Shown: positions 9,619-16,528 of the stretch, in pieces
How the letters are laid out: each line of letters begins with the position of its first letter
How positions within the stretch are numbered: the stretch's first letter is position 1
Origin: a virus
Length of the DNA: 37,444 bases
Direction: 5' to 3' (one strand)
Virus record (IMG/VR): IMGVR_UViG_3300010885_061466
Span: 1 to 37,444 of that record
Made by a program: the position numbers and the translations under genes
Notes under the pieces: generated by a model
Told to the model about the DNA's origin: nothing
Seen by the model: only the letters and a program-made list of their open reading frames with translations
The model's database searches: none

Positions 9619-10217
9619 TATCTAAAGATGATAATTTAACAATTTATGATGATAAAATACTAACAGATATTGGATTTGAGGTTATGATGGATTGGGAAAT
9701 TCCTATAATGAAATTAATGTCTAAAGAAGTTTGTAAATTTGGAGGTGATATATTAGAAGTTGGTTTTGGTATGGGTATTTCAGCAAATGAGATACAAAAA
9801 CATCAAATAAAATCACATACTATAATAGAAATAAATTCAGGTATTTATGATAAAGCTAGAGAGTGGGGTTTAGACAAAGAAAATATTAATATAATAAATG
9901 ATGATTTCTTAAACTATCTAAGGTATACTACTGATAAGTTTGATGGTATATTTTTCGATCCTTATCCATCTGAAATACTTGGAGTCGGAGAAGATAATTT
10001 TATTTATGGTAAATTATTTTTTGACGGAATAAAAAAATTATGTAAAGATAATTGTAGAATTATTCCTTTTCTACCAGCTTGTAGTAAAAATTTAGACTAC
10101 TTAGTTGATTATGTTCCTTTAAAAAGTATAGAAAGTTATTTAGTTGAATTAGATAATTCCGTAAAAACTCAATATTTTTCAGGAGATAAGGCAAACGTTT
10201 TTGTTTTTAATATATAA
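9615..10217 (+). CDS. Guanidinoacetate/arginine N-methyltransferase-like SAM methyltransferase
   Basis: About 200 residues with a class I SAM-methyltransferase core. Motif I is ILEVGFGMGISANEIQ, the acidic ribose-binding strand is HTIIEIN, and the catalytic-side motif is FDGIFFDPYP. These closely resemble guanidinoacetate methyltransferase and yeast Rmt2-type arginine methyltransferases (LEVGFGM, IIEC/EAN, FDGILYDTYP, from memory). I chose the ATG at 9615, which overlaps the preceding TGA as ATGA, over the in-frame ATG at 9603. It sits directly after fibre genes, so it could modify a fibre protein, a host protein or a small guanidino compound. The substrate cannot be read from sequence. Confidence 0.7.
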   Translation: MISKDDNLTIYDDKILTDIGFEVMMDWEIPIMKLMSKEVCKFGGDILEVGFGMGISANEIQKHQIKSHTIIEINSGIYDKAREWGLDKENINIINDDFLNYLRYTTDKFDGIFFDPYPSEILGVGEDNFIYGKLFFDGIKKLCKDNCRIIPFLPACSKNLDYLVDYVPLKSIESYLVELDNSVKTQYFSGDKANVFVFNI

Positions 10218-10220
10218 TTT

Positions 10221-10562
10221 ATGGACTACTCAAAAGATTTAGAAATAAATGGTGAAATCTATAATTATAGATTTGTAATAGAAGGTAACAGCGAATATGA
10301 AACTGTTATAATAACTAAAGATGGTTTGCCTTGTGGTAGTTGGCCTGAAATAAATTATGATGATTTAGGATTAGTTTGTCAAGATATAATGGATTATATT
10401 AAGTTAGAAAGACTATCTAAATTTTGTGTAATTTCTGAAAATATTGATCTTTTTAACATATACAAAGATTATGGTGTGCAACTTTTAGAATTTTATACTA
10501 CTCGAGAAAGAGAGGTATTAGCACCTATTCGTCATTATGCATGTTTCTATGATATAATTTAG
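10221..10562 (+). CDS. Hypothetical protein, 113 aa
   Basis: A short acidic protein starting three bases after the methyltransferase stop. It has alternating strand-like segments (YNYRFVIEG, YETVIITKDG) and an aromatic-rich C-terminus (RHYACFYDII). No membrane segment, metal-binding motif or known family is apparent to me. The tight spacing suggests co-transcription with the methyltransferase. Confidence 0.5.
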   Translation: MDYSKDLEINGEIYNYRFVIEGNSEYETVIITKDGLPCGSWPEINYDDLGLVCQDIMDYIKLERLSKFCVISENIDLFNIYKDYGVQLLEFYTTREREVLAPIRHYACFYDII

Positions 10563-10586
10563 GTTTGATTAATTAATATATACTCT

Positions 10587-11348
10587 ATGGAAATCAGAAA
10601 ATATTTTGAATTTGTTAAAAGTGATTTTGATGCTATAAAATCATTCTACATAAAAGATGAGTTATCTCAAAAAGTTTGGGATGATTTTAAATTAAAAGAT
10701 GAAATAAAAGAACAATTAATTACAATTGGTCAAGACTTTTTTGAGAAGATAGAAATTGAAGTTGATGTTAAAGATATAGTATTTTGTGGATCTCTTTGTA
10801 ATTATAATTGGTCTGAAAATTATTCAGACTTTGACTTACATATTATCATAGACTTTAATGATGTTAATGAAGACTATGAATTAGTTGAAAAGTTATGTGA
10901 TTATGCTAAAAAAATGTGGAACTCACAACATGATATTAAAATAAAAGGATATGATGTTGAAATCGCTATACAAGATGAGAATGATTTAAGTGAAACTTTA
11001 AAAACAACAAGAATGGGTGGTGTTTATTCTTTATTAAATAATAAATGGATAAAAAAACCTACTAAAGTTGAATTTGAACCAGATGAGAATCTAATTAAAG
11101 AAAAGTCTAAAACTTTAATGATGAAAATAGATGATATTGAGGAATCCGATAATATAGATTATGATGATTTAAAAGAAAAAACTGATTCTGTTTGGAAAAA
11201 AATAAAAGATTTTAGAAAATCTGGTTTAGAAAGTGAGAGTGGTGAATTCTCTATCGGTAATTTAGTATTTAAATTACTTAGAAGAAATGGATACATCTCT
11301 AAAATTATGGAAATTAAAAAAGATTCATACGATAAACAATTTAAATAA
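10587..11348 (+). CDS. Nucleotidyltransferase-fold protein
   Basis: A 253-residue protein with the signature of the pol-beta/MNT nucleotidyltransferase superfamily. VFCGSLCNYNWSENYSDFDLH supplies the GS dipeptide and the spaced D-x-D metal ligands, followed by a third strand with KGYDVEIAIQ. Residues around SLLNNKWIKKP form a block that I associate with similar predicted nucleotidyltransferases of large phages. The target (tRNA, protein or small molecule) is not evident. An AT-rich box (10573-10583) lies four bases before the ATG. Confidence 0.6.
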   Translation: MEIRKYFEFVKSDFDAIKSFYIKDELSQKVWDDFKLKDEIKEQLITIGQDFFEKIEIEVDVKDIVFCGSLCNYNWSENYSDFDLHIIIDFNDVNEDYELVEKLCDYAKKMWNSQHDIKIKGYDVEIAIQDENDLSETLKTTRMGGVYSLLNNKWIKKPTKVEFEPDENLIKEKSKTLMMKIDDIEESDNIDYDDLKEKTDSVWKKIKDFRKSGLESESGEFSIGNLVFKLLRRNGYISKIMEIKKDSYDKQFK

Positions 11349-11349
11349 A

Positions 11350-12051
11350 ATGATAAAGATATCTGAAATAGAAGAAATATTTAATGAAGTATTTGATGAG
11401 GAAAAAGGGATGGTAAACTCAGTTGAGACAGTTTATGAGAAGCCTGATGAAGAATCAGATTTTCTAAAATTGATAATATCTATACACGGATTAGCAACAG
11501 AAGATGTTTCTATTATACATACAAAGTTTATATTTAAATGTGATTTAGGAAAAAGAAATATTATAGACAAATCATTTATTTATCTTTTTGATATCAACTG
11601 TGTTTATCACAAAATGGAATTTAGAAATATTTTAGATTTAAAGACTAAAATAGAAGACATTATTGACTCTAATAATTTTGGATCTGATTTGCAAATCCTT
11701 TCAGATTTTATTGAAGCTCCAGCAATGTTCTTAAATTATTATATGCGTAGAGCAAAAATCACAGATTATTCAATTTTTGATGTTGAATATACGCCTAAGT
11801 TTAAAACAACACCTTGTGATAAAACCACTTTTGATTTTAAATTTAACATCAATAATAACTATGATATGGAATTATCTATTTCTAAGGTAGATAGAGCGAG
11901 TGATGCTGAGGATAATATAGATACATATAAATTTCAATTCCGTTTTATGGATGAAATACAAACTGTTGAAACAGATACTCTTAAAAACTTTCACTATTTT
12001 ATAGGTAGTAATATCGCAAAAATATTAGATAGAAAATTAAAGAATAAATAA
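11350..12051 (+). CDS. Hypothetical protein, 233 aa
   Basis: I chose the ATG at 11350, two bases after the upstream stop, over the in-frame ATG at 11287 that would overlap the previous gene by 62 bases. The product is acidic and mixed alpha/beta (ISEIEEIFNEVFDEEKG near the start) with no motif I recognise. Its stop overlaps the next start (TAATG at 12049-12053), indicating an operon running from about 9615 to 12710. Confidence 0.5.
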   Translation: MIKISEIEEIFNEVFDEEKGMVNSVETVYEKPDEESDFLKLIISIHGLATEDVSIIHTKFIFKCDLGKRNIIDKSFIYLFDINCVYHKMEFRNILDLKTKIEDIIDSNNFGSDLQILSDFIEAPAMFLNYYMRRAKITDYSIFDVEYTPKFKTTPCDKTTFDFKFNINNNYDMELSISKVDRASDAEDNIDTYKFQFRFMDEIQTVETDTLKNFHYFIGSNIAKILDRKLKNK

Positions 12052-12710
12052 TGAAACATCTAACTAAGTTCATTAATTACTTAAATGAGTCTGTCGAAGA
12101 TATAACTGATTTAACTAAAGAAGAGTTAGATGAGTTACTCATTCCTATTACAGATTTAGGTATTGAGTATTCCTTAACTGATTCCAGAACTATAACATCT
12201 GGTGATTTTTCTGGTTTTAAAACAATGAATATAAATTTTAGGCATTATTTCCAATTAGGAGAAGCCGGTGGTTATACTGAGCAAATAATAGATACAAAAT
12301 TTTGGGATTTTTTAGAAGAACTCATATCTCTAAAAAATCGTTTAGAAAGTGTAAGAGTTTCGATTAATACTAACTGGAGACATAATATAGTTGTTACTTT
12401 TATACAAAAGACCAAGGTTGAAGGTGACCTATTTTTAGTTCAACAACTTTATAATGAGATGAATAAAAGAACAAATGTTTCTAAAAGTGATTTTACAAAT
12501 AACATGACTAAGAAGTTAGACAAAGAAAATTTAATAATCACTGTTAACTGTAATGGTAGTTTGGAATCAGCTTCATACACAGATAGAAAATGGAATGGTC
12601 TTTTCAGAGGTATAGACTTTTCTAAATTCAATGTTGAAAAGGAAATTACTGAAGATAGATTTGGTAGTAAATCAGCCGTTGTTACAATTAATTTAAAAAG
12701 TAATCTGTAA
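12051..12710 (+). CDS. Hypothetical protein with short MKHLTKF..LNES leader
   Basis: A 219-residue protein starting inside the previous stop codon. Its first residues (MKHLTKFINYLNESVED) form a short amphipathic leader ending in NES. Similar leaders occur on the NFACT-R protein (MIKRYNSFNESKK) and the isochorismatase-fold protein (MKFLKTFESHSNG). They recall the N-terminal capsid-targeting sequences of T4 internal proteins (MKTYQEFIAEA). The remaining sequence is mixed alpha/beta without a known domain. It could be an injected internal protein, but this is inference. Confidence 0.5.
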   Translation: MKHLTKFINYLNESVEDITDLTKEELDELLIPITDLGIEYSLTDSRTITSGDFSGFKTMNINFRHYFQLGEAGGYTEQIIDTKFWDFLEELISLKNRLESVRVSINTNWRHNIVVTFIQKTKVEGDLFLVQQLYNEMNKRTNVSKSDFTNNMTKKLDKENLIITVNCNGSLESASYTDRKWNGLFRGIDFSKFNVEKEITEDRFGSKSAVVTINLKSNL

Positions 12711-12728
12711 AAAATCCACACAACTTTT

Positions 12729-12759
12729 TTTGTTTTATTGTATATTATATATACATTTG
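12729..12759 (+). promoter_or_regulatory. Bacteroidota-type vegetative promoter for the tmRNA
   Basis: TTTG at 12729-12732 and TACATTTG at 12752-12759 are separated by exactly 19 bases. This fits the known Bacteroidota consensus TTTG-N19-TAnnTTTG. It ends 18 bases before the predicted mature 5' end of the tmRNA, which leaves room for a short leader removed by RNase P. Confidence 0.7.
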
Positions 12760-12777
12760 TAAAAATAATTAACACTT

Positions 12778-13160
12778 GGGGATGTCTTAGAATTGATTTG
12801 CGGACTGGTGGTAATTATGCAGGTACCGGGTGGTTAAATGACCGGTTAATAAATTAGGTAACAAATTTGTAAACGGCAACGTTAATGAAGTAGGAACTCG
12901 TGAAGATTTAGTAGCGACTCTACAAAACAACATGCTCTTGGTAGAAGAGCCTTCTATGGTCTAACCGACTATTAGATGTATCAAAAATTCTCCAGCCTGA
13001 ATCACACAGGACTATCAAATGTGAGACAGTTTTTTGTTACTAATTAGAGTCTTTCAAAAAAAGTAAATACTTTGTAAGTTTAGAGAAACTTTCTAAGCCT
13101 GTGAATGAGTAGTTATTAACAACTGAAAAAGACACCGGGGGCAGTACCCGGTCATCTCCA
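12778..13160 (+). ncRNA. ssrA: tmRNA-like gene (ssrA)
   Basis: The first seven bases (GGGGATG, 12778-12784) pair with CATCTCC (13153-13159, one G-U), followed by a discriminator A: a tRNA-like acceptor stem. CCA is not encoded. Next to it is a T-arm-like hairpin, ACCGGG/CCCGGT, around a seven-base loop. Inside are a hairpin ACCGG/CCGGT (12825-12846) and a clear H-type pseudoknot: CCTG/CAGG (12996-13010) with loop TCACA pairing TGTGA (13020-13024). GTAAAC at 12869 precedes a GGC codon at 12875, as recalled for Bacteroidota tmRNAs whose tag begins with Gly. The frame from GGC runs 29 codons to TAA at 12962 and does not end in ALAA. The T-loop lacks the usual TTC, which is odd. tmRNA with SmpB frees ribosomes stalled on broken mRNA. 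Confidence 0.72.
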
Positions 13161-13165
13161 CAAAC

Positions 13166-13197
13166 AAAACCCACTCTAAGAGTGGGTTTTCTATTTT
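13166..13197 (+). terminator. Intrinsic terminator of the tmRNA
   Basis: Stem ACCCACTC (13169-13176), loop TAA, stem GAGTGGGT (13180-13187), followed by a T-rich run. It lies just past the tmRNA 3' end. Confidence 0.85.
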
Positions 13198-13229
13198 TAA
13201 ACAATTCATAATATTTAGATATAAGAACT

Positions 13230-13730
13230 ATGATAACCAAATTTCAAGGAAGATGGCATTTCCTATCTAACTTTTATCCATGTGAGATTGAACATAAAGG
13301 AATTAAATATCCTTCTGTTGAACACTACTATGTTGCTATGAAAGTAACCGAGATTCAACTATTTGACGGTGTTCATTATACAGCTGGTGATTTTAGAGAG
13401 TTAATATCTAAAGTTAAGTTACCAGGTGATGTAAAAAAAATTGGACAAAGAGTTAAAATAAGAAAAGATTGGGATGATAAGAAACTTCAATTTATGGAAT
13501 GGGGTGTTAGAGAGAAATTTAAGGATCCTAAAATCGCTGATTTGATGTTACTTACTGGAGTTCAGGATATGATTGAGACTAATTGGTGGCATGATAATTT
13601 CTGGGGTTCTTGCTCTTGTCCTAAATGTGGTGATAGTGGTCAGAATAATTTAGGTAAGATTTTAATGACTATAAGGTCCGAGATAAGACAAAATGTAAAA
13701 CCACTGGAAGAACAAATTAAAAGTAAATAA
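13230..13730 (+). CDS. NADAR-domain (YbiA-like) protein
   Basis: A 166-residue single-domain protein. Family hallmarks are visible in order: FQGRWHFLSNFYPCEI near the N-terminus, KYPSVEHYYVAMK, GQRVKIRKDW, an ETNWWHDNFWGSC block near residue 115-125, and NNLGKILMTIRSEI at the end. NADAR proteins act on ADP-ribose-containing or N-glycosidic substrates. Some members are reported to remove ADP-ribose from guanine and to act as antitoxins of DarT-like toxins. In a phage this suggests counter-defence or NAD-derivative metabolism. A CPKC pair is inserted in the C-terminal part. It is the first gene after the tmRNA terminator. Confidence 0.85.
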   Translation: MITKFQGRWHFLSNFYPCEIEHKGIKYPSVEHYYVAMKVTEIQLFDGVHYTAGDFRELISKVKLPGDVKKIGQRVKIRKDWDDKKLQFMEWGVREKFKDPKIADLMLLTGVQDMIETNWWHDNFWGSCSCPKCGDSGQNNLGKILMTIRSEIRQNVKPLEEQIKSK

Positions 13731-13763
13731 TTTCGATAGTAAATTCAATTACTTCGGAGGGAA

Positions 13764-13785
13764 ACTATATATTTTTATATATAGT
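13764..13785 (+). promoter_or_regulatory. AT-rich inverted repeat before homing endonuclease
   Basis: ACTATATAT (13764-13772), a TTTT loop, then ATATATAGT (13777-13785) form a perfect nine-base stem ending two bases before the ATG of the LAGLIDADG gene. It also contains the TTTATATATA-type box seen before other genes. It could be a promoter, or a hairpin that limits translation of the endonuclease. Confidence 0.45.
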
Positions 13786-13787
13786 AT

Positions 13788-14609
13788 ATGAGAAAATTAA
13801 AAGACCTTTCTGATTCTGAAAAATTAGAAATTATAAATCAAAGAAAAATAGGAATAACAGAAAAAGAAATATCAAAAAAATTTGATATTTCTCTGAGACA
13901 ATATTATAACTTATTAAAGTTAAATAATATTGAACAAAAATCTAAAGTTGTTAGATATAAATTCAATGAAGATTATTTTGAAACTATCGACACTGAAGAT
14001 AAAGCTTACTTTTTAGGATTTATTGTTGCTGATGGTAATATTAGTGATAAGACAAATACTATTAAGATAATACAAAAAGAAACGGATATACTATATGAAT
14101 TTAAGAGGCATATTAATTCGGATGGTATTGTATTCACATCTAAGAATAGAGATATCTCAAGTTTTGGTATATCATCTGCTAAGACCAAAAATGATCTTGA
14201 AAAGTTAGGAATACATTCAAATAAAACAATGGTTGTTAAATATCCAATTATTCCTGATGATTTACAAAATCATTTCATGAGAGGTGTCTTTGATGGTGAT
14301 GGATGTATTACATTGAGAACTGATAAAAGAGACAATCAACAAAGAGGTCAAGTAAACATATGTTCTGGTAGTCATGACTTTATAAAAGAATATTATGATA
14401 AATTGGTATTATTTGCTAACTTATCAGGTAAAAATAAAATTAGATGTCCTAAAGGAACATATCATGTAGTTGATTGGGGCGGTCTATCTGATGTTGAGAA
14501 TATTTATAACTATTTATATAAAGATTCAAATATTTATCTTAAAAGAAAAAAAGAAACATTTGATAAAGTAATTAGTATAACCAGAAATAAAAATAAATAT
14601 AGAAAATAA
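13788..14609 (+). CDS. LAGLIDADG homing endonuclease, free-standing
   Basis: A 273-residue protein. Residues 1-50 form a helix-turn-helix-like region (ITEKEISKKFDISLRQYYNLL). Two LAGLIDADG helices follow: YFLGFIVADGNI near residue 80 and FMRGVFDGDGCI near residue 165, each contributing a metal-binding acidic residue (ADG and GDG). Two motifs indicate a monomeric, pseudo-symmetric enzyme that cuts a long DNA site and spreads its own gene. It is not inside an intron as far as I can see; it sits between the NADAR and methylase genes. Its target is probably a related phage lacking the insert. Confidence 0.85.
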   Translation: MRKLKDLSDSEKLEIINQRKIGITEKEISKKFDISLRQYYNLLKLNNIEQKSKVVRYKFNEDYFETIDTEDKAYFLGFIVADGNISDKTNTIKIIQKETDILYEFKRHINSDGIVFTSKNRDISSFGISSAKTKNDLEKLGIHSNKTMVVKYPIIPDDLQNHFMRGVFDGDGCITLRTDKRDNQQRGQVNICSGSHDFIKEYYDKLVLFANLSGKNKIRCPKGTYHVVDWGGLSDVENIYNYLYKDSNIYLKRKKETFDKVISITRNKNKYRK

Positions 14610-14610
14610 T

Positions 14611-15594
14611 ATGGCGTGTATTTCATATTTTGGTGGCAAGAGTTCATCAGTATTCCAAGAGTTTATTAACTCAAAGATTCCTAAGACAGGAATCAAAACA
14701 TATTTAGAACCTTTCTCTGGTTCTATGGGAACGTATATGGATGATGATTCTCTTAAATTCGATACAGTCATCTACAATGATAAAAATCGTCACCAGGTGA
14801 ACTTATATAAGTGTTGTTCAGAACCTGAAACATTTGTTAAATACTTAGAAAGACTAAAGGAAACTTTGTTGAAAACAGATGAAACTGATCCTCTAAAAAA
14901 GTGGGACTTCTATAAAGAGATTTACAAGAAATATCAAAAGAATGAATTTCTTGATAATATGGACTTTGAGATTGGTAACTTTGGAAAAGCTGCAATTTAT
15001 GCTTTCTTAATCACATCTGCTCATAACTCAGTTTATCCTCGTGGTGCTGGTTTCAATGGTTATAAGAAAGATAAAGACCGTTTGAAGTTAGAAGTTCTTA
15101 TTGATAAGTTGAAAAAGAACAAATATACAGCCAAGTTATCTACTATTACAGAGTTCAATAATATTGATTTTGAAGAACTAATTAATAAATATGACTCAGA
15201 AGATACTTACATCTATTTAGATCCACCATATGCTCGTTTTAACGAAGCTAAAGGTGAAGATGATGCTAAGAGATTATTCTGGTATGGTTCAGACACCGAT
15301 GGTGTATTTGGACCAGCTTCTCATAGAAGATTATTAGAATTAATTAAGAAATCTAAATCTCGTTGGTCATTATCTTACTACTATTTTCCTTTATTAGAAG
15401 AATTATTACCTAGAGACCAATATATTTGGACCGAGAAAGAAGTATTTAGAAGTTCTGCTCAAGGCGGTAATAACTCTGATGTTAAGAAAGAACAAACTAA
15501 GGGAGTTGAATTATTGATTTTGAATTATGATCCAATTACTGGAAAAAAATTAAACATACAAGATGGACTATCCGCTACCGAGACAGAGATATAA
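14611..15594 (+). CDS. dam: D12-class (Dam-type) adenine-N6 DNA methyltransferase
   Basis: A 327-residue protein with the N-terminal SAM-binding motif SYFGGKSS (residues 5-12), PFSGSMG, and the catalytic DPPY (IYLDPPYARF, around residue 205). It transfers a methyl group from SAM to adenine N6 in a short DNA site, either protecting phage DNA from restriction or altering regulation. No cognate nuclease is adjacent, so it appears to be an orphan methylase. It follows the homing endonuclease by one base and its end overlaps the DUF1653 gene. The recognition site cannot be deduced here. Confidence 0.85.
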   Translation: MACISYFGGKSSSVFQEFINSKIPKTGIKTYLEPFSGSMGTYMDDDSLKFDTVIYNDKNRHQVNLYKCCSEPETFVKYLERLKETLLKTDETDPLKKWDFYKEIYKKYQKNEFLDNMDFEIGNFGKAAIYAFLITSAHNSVYPRGAGFNGYKKDKDRLKLEVLIDKLKKNKYTAKLSTITEFNNIDFEELINKYDSEDTYIYLDPPYARFNEAKGEDDAKRLFWYGSDTDGVFGPASHRRLLELIKKSKSRWSLSYYYFPLLEELLPRDQYIWTEKEVFRSSAQGGNNSDVKKEQTKGVELLILNYDPITGKKLNIQDGLSATETEI

Positions 15595-15763
15595 ACATTA
15601 TAAAGGTGGTACTTATGAAGTAATCACTTTAGCTACTCATACAGAAAATGGTGAAAAGTTAGTAGTTTATAAATCTGTTAATTTCGGTTCTATTTATGTT
15701 AGACCATTAGATATTTGGAATTCAACTTCTGAAGATGGTCATAAAAGATTTCAATTAATATAA
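15563..15763 (+). CDS. DUF1653-family small protein
   Basis: A 66-residue protein that overlaps the methylase 3' end by 32 bases in another frame. The core (YKHYKGGTYEVITLATH, then KLVVYKSVNFGSIYVRPLDIW) matches the DUF1653 pattern: HYKG, YEVL, VVYR and VRPLEMF-like positions. The family is a small beta-barrel-like domain of unknown function found in bacteria and phages. The overlap suggests translational coupling with the methylase. Confidence 0.7.
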   Translation: MDYPLPRQRYKHYKGGTYEVITLATHTENGEKLVVYKSVNFGSIYVRPLDIWNSTSEDGHKRFQLI

Positions 15764-15988
15764 ATGGCAATATCTTCTAATACCAGTGTATTTAATATAA
15801 ATAACACATCAAGCTCAACCGCAATAAATGTTGATTCAGATGGTGTTACAGTTATCAGTAAGTTAGTCTTATTAGATGAAAAGACTGGTAGTAAGTGGCA
15901 AATTAAAATATCAGATGGTGAGTTGATAGCTGAGCCACTTGAATTAGAAGATAAAAGGGATTGGAAAATTAAAAAGATATTAAAATAA
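15764..15988 (+). CDS. Hypothetical small protein, 74 aa, possibly structural
   Basis: It starts immediately after the preceding stop codon. The N-terminus is rich in Ser, Asn and Thr, followed by strand-like segments (VISKLVLLDEKTGSKWQIKI, SDGELIAEPLE) of a kind I associate with small phage virion proteins. It ends in a basic stretch. It is the last gene of this plus-strand block, followed at once by a terminator. The function is unknown. Confidence 0.5.
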   Translation: MAISSNTSVFNINNTSSSTAINVDSDGVTVISKLVLLDEKTGSKWQIKISDGELIAEPLELEDKRDWKIKKILK

Positions 15989-15990
15989 AA

Positions 15991-16020
15991 AATCTCAGAG
16001 AAATCTGAGATTTTTTTTTA
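15991..16020 (+). terminator. Intrinsic terminator with GAAA tetraloop
   Basis: AATCTCAGA (15991-15999), loop GAAA, TCTGAGATT (16004-16012), then a long T-run. It ends the plus-strand block. The upstream A-run could let it also work for the converging minus-strand operon. Confidence 0.85.
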
Positions 16021-16527
16021 GAATGGTGCTTCGTCATCATATAAACCTTCGTCATATAAGAAAGAAAAAACTATAGTAGGTTTTGACATCTTGTCTAATT
16101 TATCCCAAGTATCATACATTTCTACTTCTGAGTCATATTGAGCAAGTATATCTTTTTTAAGTTTATTTGCTACCTCAAAAACTTTGATAACTTCTTTAAG
16201 TTCCTCTCTTCTATTTAAAGTAACTGTTATTGTTATGTCCATTTTTATTGTTTCAACAATAACATTGTCAATTCCTGAGTTTCTGAACATTTTTCTAAGC
16301 ATAGAGTTTAGATTTTCTACTTCATCGTCTTCGTTATATGATGAATCATCATCGTCATATGAAGTTGAGTCATCATCATAATCATAACCCCAATCATCAA
16401 AGTCGTCTTTTTTATTTTTGTCTAATTTATCATTCATCCAAGCGTCTTCATCTTCTCTATGTTTAGAATCATCATCATCATTATCCTCAAAGAATCTCCA
16501 ATGTTCTAAGTATTTTTTAATTTTCAT
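16018..16527 (-). CDS. Acidic hypothetical protein ending in DDEAPF
   Basis: A 169-residue protein. The start (MKIKKYLEHWRFFEDN) resembles the short leader seen on other proteins here. Residues about 14-70 are extremely Asp/Glu-rich and probably disordered. Residues 75-160 look like a folded alpha/beta domain (NVIVETIKMDITITVTLNRR, then a long helix). The terminus DDEAPF resembles the acidic peptide with Pro-Phe that ends bacterial SSB proteins. It starts one base after the peptidase stop, so it belongs to that operon. The function is unknown; an acidic DNA mimic is one idea. Confidence 0.55.
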   Translation of the reverse strand: MKIKKYLEHWRFFEDNDDDDSKHREDEDAWMNDKLDKNKKDDFDDWGYDYDDDSTSYDDDDSSYNEDDEVENLNSMLRKMFRNSGIDNVIVETIKMDITITVTLNRREELKEVIKVFEVANKLKKDILAQYDSEVEMYDTWDKLDKMSKPTIVFSFLYDEGLYDDEAPF

Positions 16528-16528
16528 A

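Noticed and set aside
12449-12775. A 108-codon minus-strand frame over the end of the 12051 gene and the tmRNA promoter
   Set aside because: It is antisense to a gene in a clear operon and covers the promoter. Its composition looks like a reverse shadow.
12778-13160. A group I intron or a protein-coding remnant in the gene-free stretch
   Set aside because: The flanks are complete independent genes, no long frame is open, and the acceptor-stem pairing, pseudoknot and terminator fit a tmRNA better.
13754-13760. CGGAGGG before the LAGLIDADG gene as a Shine-Dalgarno site
   Set aside because: It lies about 27 bases before the ATG, too far for ribosome binding, and other genes here lack such sites.
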